From: CAYLZN01 sp964387935
GTDB taxonomy: Bacteria; Acidobacteriota; Vicinamibacteria; Vicinamibacterales; JAFNAJ01
Length of the DNA: 8,543 nt
Assembly (NCBI GenBank): GCA_964387935.1
Contig: CAYLZN010000259.1
Coordinates: 1-8,543 of the forward strand
Direction: 5' to 3'
Shown piece by piece: positions 6,207 to 8,543 of this stretch (positions are counted from its first letter, which is position 1; every line of letters begins with the position of its first letter). The notes beneath the pieces were generated by a model. It saw only the letters and a list, made by a program, of their open reading frames with translations, did not search any database and was not told the DNA's origin. The position numbers and the translations under genes are program-made.

Positions 6207-6224
6207 ACGCGGATGTCAGCCGGT

Positions 6225-6572
6225 TCATCGGCCGAGAACGACATCGATACCATGAAGAACCTGGGCGAGCAGCTTCGGGCTCAGACGGCTCACACGCTCG
6301 GTCAGAAGGGCGCGATCGAGTGTGATGATCTGGGATGCATTCGCGACGGAGTCCTTGGGCAGGCCCGTCATCTTGGCCGCGAGCAGCACGTTGCCTGGCG
6401 CGCCAGCCCAGACGAGATTACTGGTCAGCGGGAGGCAGACGACCGTCGCTATTCGACTGCGATTCAGTGGGTGTCCTTGAACCACGACCACGGGGCGCCT
6501 GAAGCCTGGACCGGAGCCTGCGGGCTCCGGCAAGTCGGCCCACCAGACGTCACCCTGGGTCACCTCTACCAC
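6225..6572 (-). CDS. mazF: MazF/PemK family endoribonuclease toxin
   Basis: This 115-residue protein belongs to the MazF/PemK family of toxins, which cut single-stranded RNA at short sequence motifs and halt growth when the antitoxin is lost. The family pattern is complete: QGDVWWADLPEPAGS at residues 6-20, RRPVVVVQ at 25-32 with the conserved Arg, VVCLPLTSN at 44-52 with the conserved Thr-Ser, and DSVANASQIITLD at 74-86. Length is normal for the family, with no frameshift, so it looks active. The GTG at 6572 was chosen over a second in-frame GTG at 6563. It has a purine-rich stretch (GAAAG) upstream and overlaps the antitoxin stop by 7 bp, which suggests translational coupling. About 72% of codons end in G or C by hand count, against about 82% in psuG, which mildly hints at acquisition. 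The specific RNA target cannot be read from the sequence. Confidence 0.92.
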   Translation of the reverse strand: MVEVTQGDVWWADLPEPAGSGPGFRRPVVVVQGHPLNRSRIATVVCLPLTSNLVWAGAPGNVLLAAKMTGLPKDSVANASQIITLDRALLTERVSRLSPKLLAQVLHGIDVVLGR

Positions 6573-6805
6573 TGCACGCTTTCGAGAACCCGTCGCGCGG
6601 CTCGCGACACGAACCGATCCGAACTGGCTTCGCCCAGTTGGTCGATCACGGCGTTCATGTCTTCCGTGACCTCGTCCGGGGCGTGCCGAGCCAGGTACTC
6701 GGCGATGGCCTCCGCGTAGAGCTGGCTGCGCGACTTGCGGGTTCGTTTCGCGTGGCGTTCGGCGTCGCGGTACACGCGATCCGGCAATGAGACGGCCGTC
6801 TTCAT
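6566..6805 (-). CDS. mazE: MazE-type ribbon-helix-helix antitoxin
   Basis: This 79-residue protein starts MKTAVSLPDRVYRDAERHAK and continues with RKSRSQLYAEAIAEYLARH. That is the ribbon-helix-helix (CopG/Arc-like) DNA-binding fold: one beta strand (about residues 2-7) and two helices (about 8-20 and 25-41). The acidic tail (DEVTEDMNAVIDQLGE, 44-59) is the type of segment that binds and blocks the toxin in related MazEF pairs. The ATG at 6805 is clear because the strand begins straight after it; the frame stays open further upstream only by chance. The last codons overlap the toxin start by 7 bp, in the usual antitoxin-first order. It probably represses its own promoter, alone and with toxin; an inverted repeat lies in the spacer of that promoter. 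RHH antitoxins pair with several toxin types, but the neighbour here is clearly MazF-like. Confidence 0.9.
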   Translation of the reverse strand: MKTAVSLPDRVYRDAERHAKRTRKSRSQLYAEAIAEYLARHAPDEVTEDMNAVIDQLGEASSDRFVSRAARRVLESVQW

Positions 6806-6811
6806 ACCAAG

Positions 6812-6833
6812 AGTATAACCGGATCTCGATCCG
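6812..6833 (-). promoter_or_regulatory. mazE -10 box with adjacent inverted repeat, candidate autoregulatory operator
   Basis: On the minus strand TATACT (6817-6812, five of six consensus bases) ends only six bases before the mazE ATG. Transcription would then begin at or next to the ATG, and no ribosome-binding site is visible. Directly upstream, CGGATC (6820-6825) and GATCCG (6828-6833) form a perfect 6+6 bp inverted repeat with a two-base centre, in what would be the promoter spacer. No good -35 box is seen. A short palindrome at this place suits an RHH antitoxin operator. Confidence 0.45.
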
Positions 6834-6863
6834 TCAGCGGGCCTCCACTCCCTTCGCAGTAGA

Positions 6864-7760
6864 ATGCCGCCCACGTCCATGCCCCTCGCGCCCGACCTCA
6901 TCGTCATTGGTGACCTGATGCTCGACGTCACGGCGGCCGCGGGCTCGCTGGCACGCGGCGGCGACGTGCACGGCGAGGTGCGGCTCGATCCGGGCGGAAG
7001 CGCCGCCAACGTCGCGGCATGGGCCGCGCATGCGGGCGCGGTCACCTCCGTGGTCGGGTGTGTCGGCGACGATGTCGCGGGGCGGATTCTCGTTGAGGCG
7101 CTCCAGGCCCGCGCCATTGGAACAGCGGTGCACGTCGTTTCTGGCGCGCGCACGGGCACGATGCTCGTCCTGAACGAAGCGGGCGAGCGGTCGATGGTCG
7201 CGCACCGCGGCGCCAACTCGCGGCTGGACATCGGCCACCTGCCGGCCCCGCTCGACGCTGCGGCAGTGTTCGTGTCCGGGTACACGCTCTTCGACCGCGC
7301 CACCGAGCCCGTGGCCCTCGAGGCGCTGGCGAGGGCGCGCGCCCGGCACATCGCCGTCGATGCGGCCTCGTGGCCGCTCATCGCCAGGCGGGGCGCACCG
7401 GCGTTCTTCGAGCTGACCTCCCGTGCCACCGTGCTCTTCGCGAACGAACGGGAGGCGGAGACACTGACTGGATTGCGAGAGGACGCCGCGGCGCAGTCGC
7501 TCGCCGAGCGTTATCCGCTGGCGGTCGTGAAGCTCGGCGCGCGCGGCGCCATCCTGGCGCAGTCAGGGCACCTGCTGCGCGTCCCCGCCGTTCCCGTCAC
7601 CGAGGTGGACGCCACAGGAGCCGGCGACGCCTTCGACGGTACCCTGCTCGCAGCGCTGGTGGCTGGCCGATCGATTGACGCCGCGCTTCGCGCCGCGTGC
7701 GAGGCCGGCGCCCGGTGCGCCTCGCGGCCGGGCCGATGGCCGGAGGCACCTGTCCCATGA
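6864..7760 (+). CDS. psuK: PfkB-family sugar kinase, probable pseudouridine kinase
   Basis: This is a 298-residue ribokinase/PfkB-fold kinase. Visible motifs are the N-terminal strand LIVIGDLMLDV (12-22), the substrate-binding GGSAANVAAWAA (44-55) and CVGDDVAG (66-73). They are followed by the NxxE magnesium motif in NERE (194-197) and the signature DATGAGDAFDG (249-259) with the catalytic Asp255. Motifs alone do not fix the sugar. The assignment to pseudouridine rests on the next gene, psuG, which overlaps this one by 4 bp (ATGA). PsuK phosphorylates pseudouridine with ATP to pseudouridine 5'-phosphate in the cytoplasm. The start is either ATG 6864 or ATG 6879 (residue 6); neither has a clear ribosome-binding site. 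It is divergent from mazE across 58 bp. Another ribonucleoside or ribose kinase is the main alternative. Confidence 0.87.
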   Translation: MPPTSMPLAPDLIVIGDLMLDVTAAAGSLARGGDVHGEVRLDPGGSAANVAAWAAHAGAVTSVVGCVGDDVAGRILVEALQARAIGTAVHVVSGARTGTMLVLNEAGERSMVAHRGANSRLDIGHLPAPLDAAAVFVSGYTLFDRATEPVALEALARARARHIAVDAASWPLIARRGAPAFFELTSRATVLFANEREAETLTGLREDAAAQSLAERYPLAVVKLGARGAILAQSGHLLRVPAVPVTEVDATGAGDAFDGTLLAALVAGRSIDAALRAACEAGARCASRPGRWPEAPVP

Positions 7761-8543
7761 CCGATCGACCCCTGTTCCTGCTGACCGACGAAGTCCGCGA
7801 AGCGCTCGATGCCCACGGCGCCATCGTCGCGCTCGAGACGAGCGTACTCGCGCAGGGCCTGCCGCCGCCACACAACCGACAGGCAGCCAAGGACCTCGAT
7901 GCGGCGGTGCGCAGGGCCGGTGCCGTTCCTGCGTGGATCTCGGTCGAGGGCGGCGCCATCCGCGTGGGCCTTGGCGTCGCGGACCTCGACGTCCTCTGCG
8001 ATCCCCGCACCCTGACCTCCAAGGTGGCACGTCGCGACTACCCGGCAGCGATGGCAGCCGGCGGGATCGGTTCGACGACGGTTTCGGCGACGCTCTGGGC
8101 CGCGTCGAAGCTTGGCATCGAGGTCATGGCGACGGGCGGCATCGGCGGCGTGCATCCAGGCCCCGGTGACGTCTCGGCGGACCTGCTCGAGATCGCCCGC
8201 CTCCCCGGCCTCATCGTCTGTTCGGGGCCCAAGTCCATCGTCGATCCGGTGGCGACGCTCGAGCGGCTCGAGGAACTTGGCGTGCTGGTCGTTGGATACG
8301 GGTGCGATCGACTCCCGTTCTTCCTCGCACGCGAGGCGGAACTGGCGCTCGAGCATCGCGTGAACACGCCGTCGCAAGCCGCAGCACTTGCCCGGGCGCG
8401 CGCGGCGCTCGGCGTCGAGTCCGCGGTGCTCCTGTGTCAGCCTGTTCCTGGGGACGAGGCGATGGACCGTGAGTTCGTGGCGGCAGCCGTGCACACCTGT
8501 GAGGAGCGCGCGCGGACGGCCGGCGTCACCGGCAAGGCGGTGA
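7757..8543 (+). CDS. psuG: Pseudouridine-5'-phosphate glycosidase (3' end outside the window)
   Basis: PsuG reversibly splits pseudouridine 5'-phosphate, with its C-C bond, into uracil and ribose 5-phosphate. The ATG at 7757 overlaps the psuK stop (ATGA), and GGAGG lies 10 nt upstream. The frame stays open to the last base, giving 262 of an expected ~300-310 residues. It stops at GVTGKAV, just before the usual TPFLL block; the TGA in the final bases is out of frame. Residues equivalent to the E. coli catalytic set are present: Glu27 in ALETSVLAQG (E. coli 31), Lys89 in SKVARRD (93), His133 in GGIGGVH (137), Asp142 in VSAD (149) and Lys159 in SGPKSIVD (166). The loop between the His and Asp is three residues shorter than in E. 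coli (PGPGDVSA in place of RGAEHTFDISA). The protein is probably an active trimer in the cytoplasm. Confidence 0.93.
   Translation, partial: MTDRPLFLLTDEVREALDAHGAIVALETSVLAQGLPPPHNRQAAKDLDAAVRRAGAVPAWISVEGGAIRVGLGVADLDVLCDPRTLTSKVARRDYPAAMAAGGIGSTTVSATLWAASKLGIEVMATGGIGGVHPGPGDVSADLLEIARLPGLIVCSGPKSIVDPVATLERLEELGVLVVGYGCDRLPFFLAREAELALEHRVNTPSQAAALARARAALGVESAVLLCQPVPGDEAMDREFVAAAVHTCEERARTAGVTGKAV

Noticed and set aside
6806..7429. Upstream N-terminal extension of the mazE frame
   Set aside because: The frame stays open past the ATG at 6805, but the added residues are antisense to psuK, low in complexity and outside the RHH fold, which begins exactly at 6805.
7511..8494. Minus-strand open frame opposite psuK and psuG
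   Set aside because: It lies entirely antisense to two genes with complete catalytic motifs and a tight ATGA overlap; its translation is Arg-rich and resembles nothing.

Overview
The window is high-GC bacterial DNA. Coding density is high, codons mostly end in G or C, and start codons are mixed (ATG, GTG, TTG). The gene content suggests an acidobacterium or similar lineage, possibly class Vicinamibacteria: a secreted M3 peptidase, a Tyr/Pro-rich PEGA-domain surface protein, and a large GT-C-like membrane protein with an N-terminal beta-rich ectodomain. This assignment is inference from style and content; there is no rRNA or marker gene to confirm it. A run of exactly 10 N inside a gene suggests a draft, possibly metagenomic, assembly.

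Layout. (1) 1-342, +: the 3' end of a small multi-pass membrane protein of unknown function. It converges on (2) 380-2506, -: an M3-family (Dcp-like) zinc metallopeptidase with a signal peptide. (3) 2730-3656, -: a secreted low-complexity Tyr/Pro/Gly-rich protein ending in a PEGA domain. (4) 3830-4159, +: a small DUF3820-type protein, divergent from the PEGA gene and convergent with (5) 4193-6112, -: a 639-residue membrane protein, probably a GT-C-type glycosyltransferase, starting at TTG. (6) 6225-6805, -: a mazE/mazF-type toxin-antitoxin pair overlapping by 7 bp. (7) 6864 to the end, +: psuK-psuG, pseudouridine catabolism, overlapping as ATGA; psuG runs off the right edge.

Functionally, PsuK and PsuG form a complete two-step pathway: pseudouridine to pseudouridine 5'-phosphate, then to uracil and ribose 5-phosphate. 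MazE/MazF form a self-contained toxin-antitoxin module, divergent from psuKG across only 58 bp. That gap holds a -10-like box six bases from the mazE ATG (a possible leaderless transcript) and a perfect 6+6 bp inverted repeat that could be the MazE operator. The other genes look like independent units.

Long GC-rich hairpins without a T tract sit at three gene ends (328-355, 2694-2724, 6164-6206). The last shares an arm with a second hairpin, so the two folds exclude each other. No rRNA, tRNA, CRISPR array, insertion sequence, prophage or attachment site was recognised. Most of the window is ordinary chromosome. The points most worth a second look are the mazEF/psuKG divergent region, the alternative hairpins behind mazF, the shortened active-site loop of PsuG, and paired length changes in the peptidase active site.
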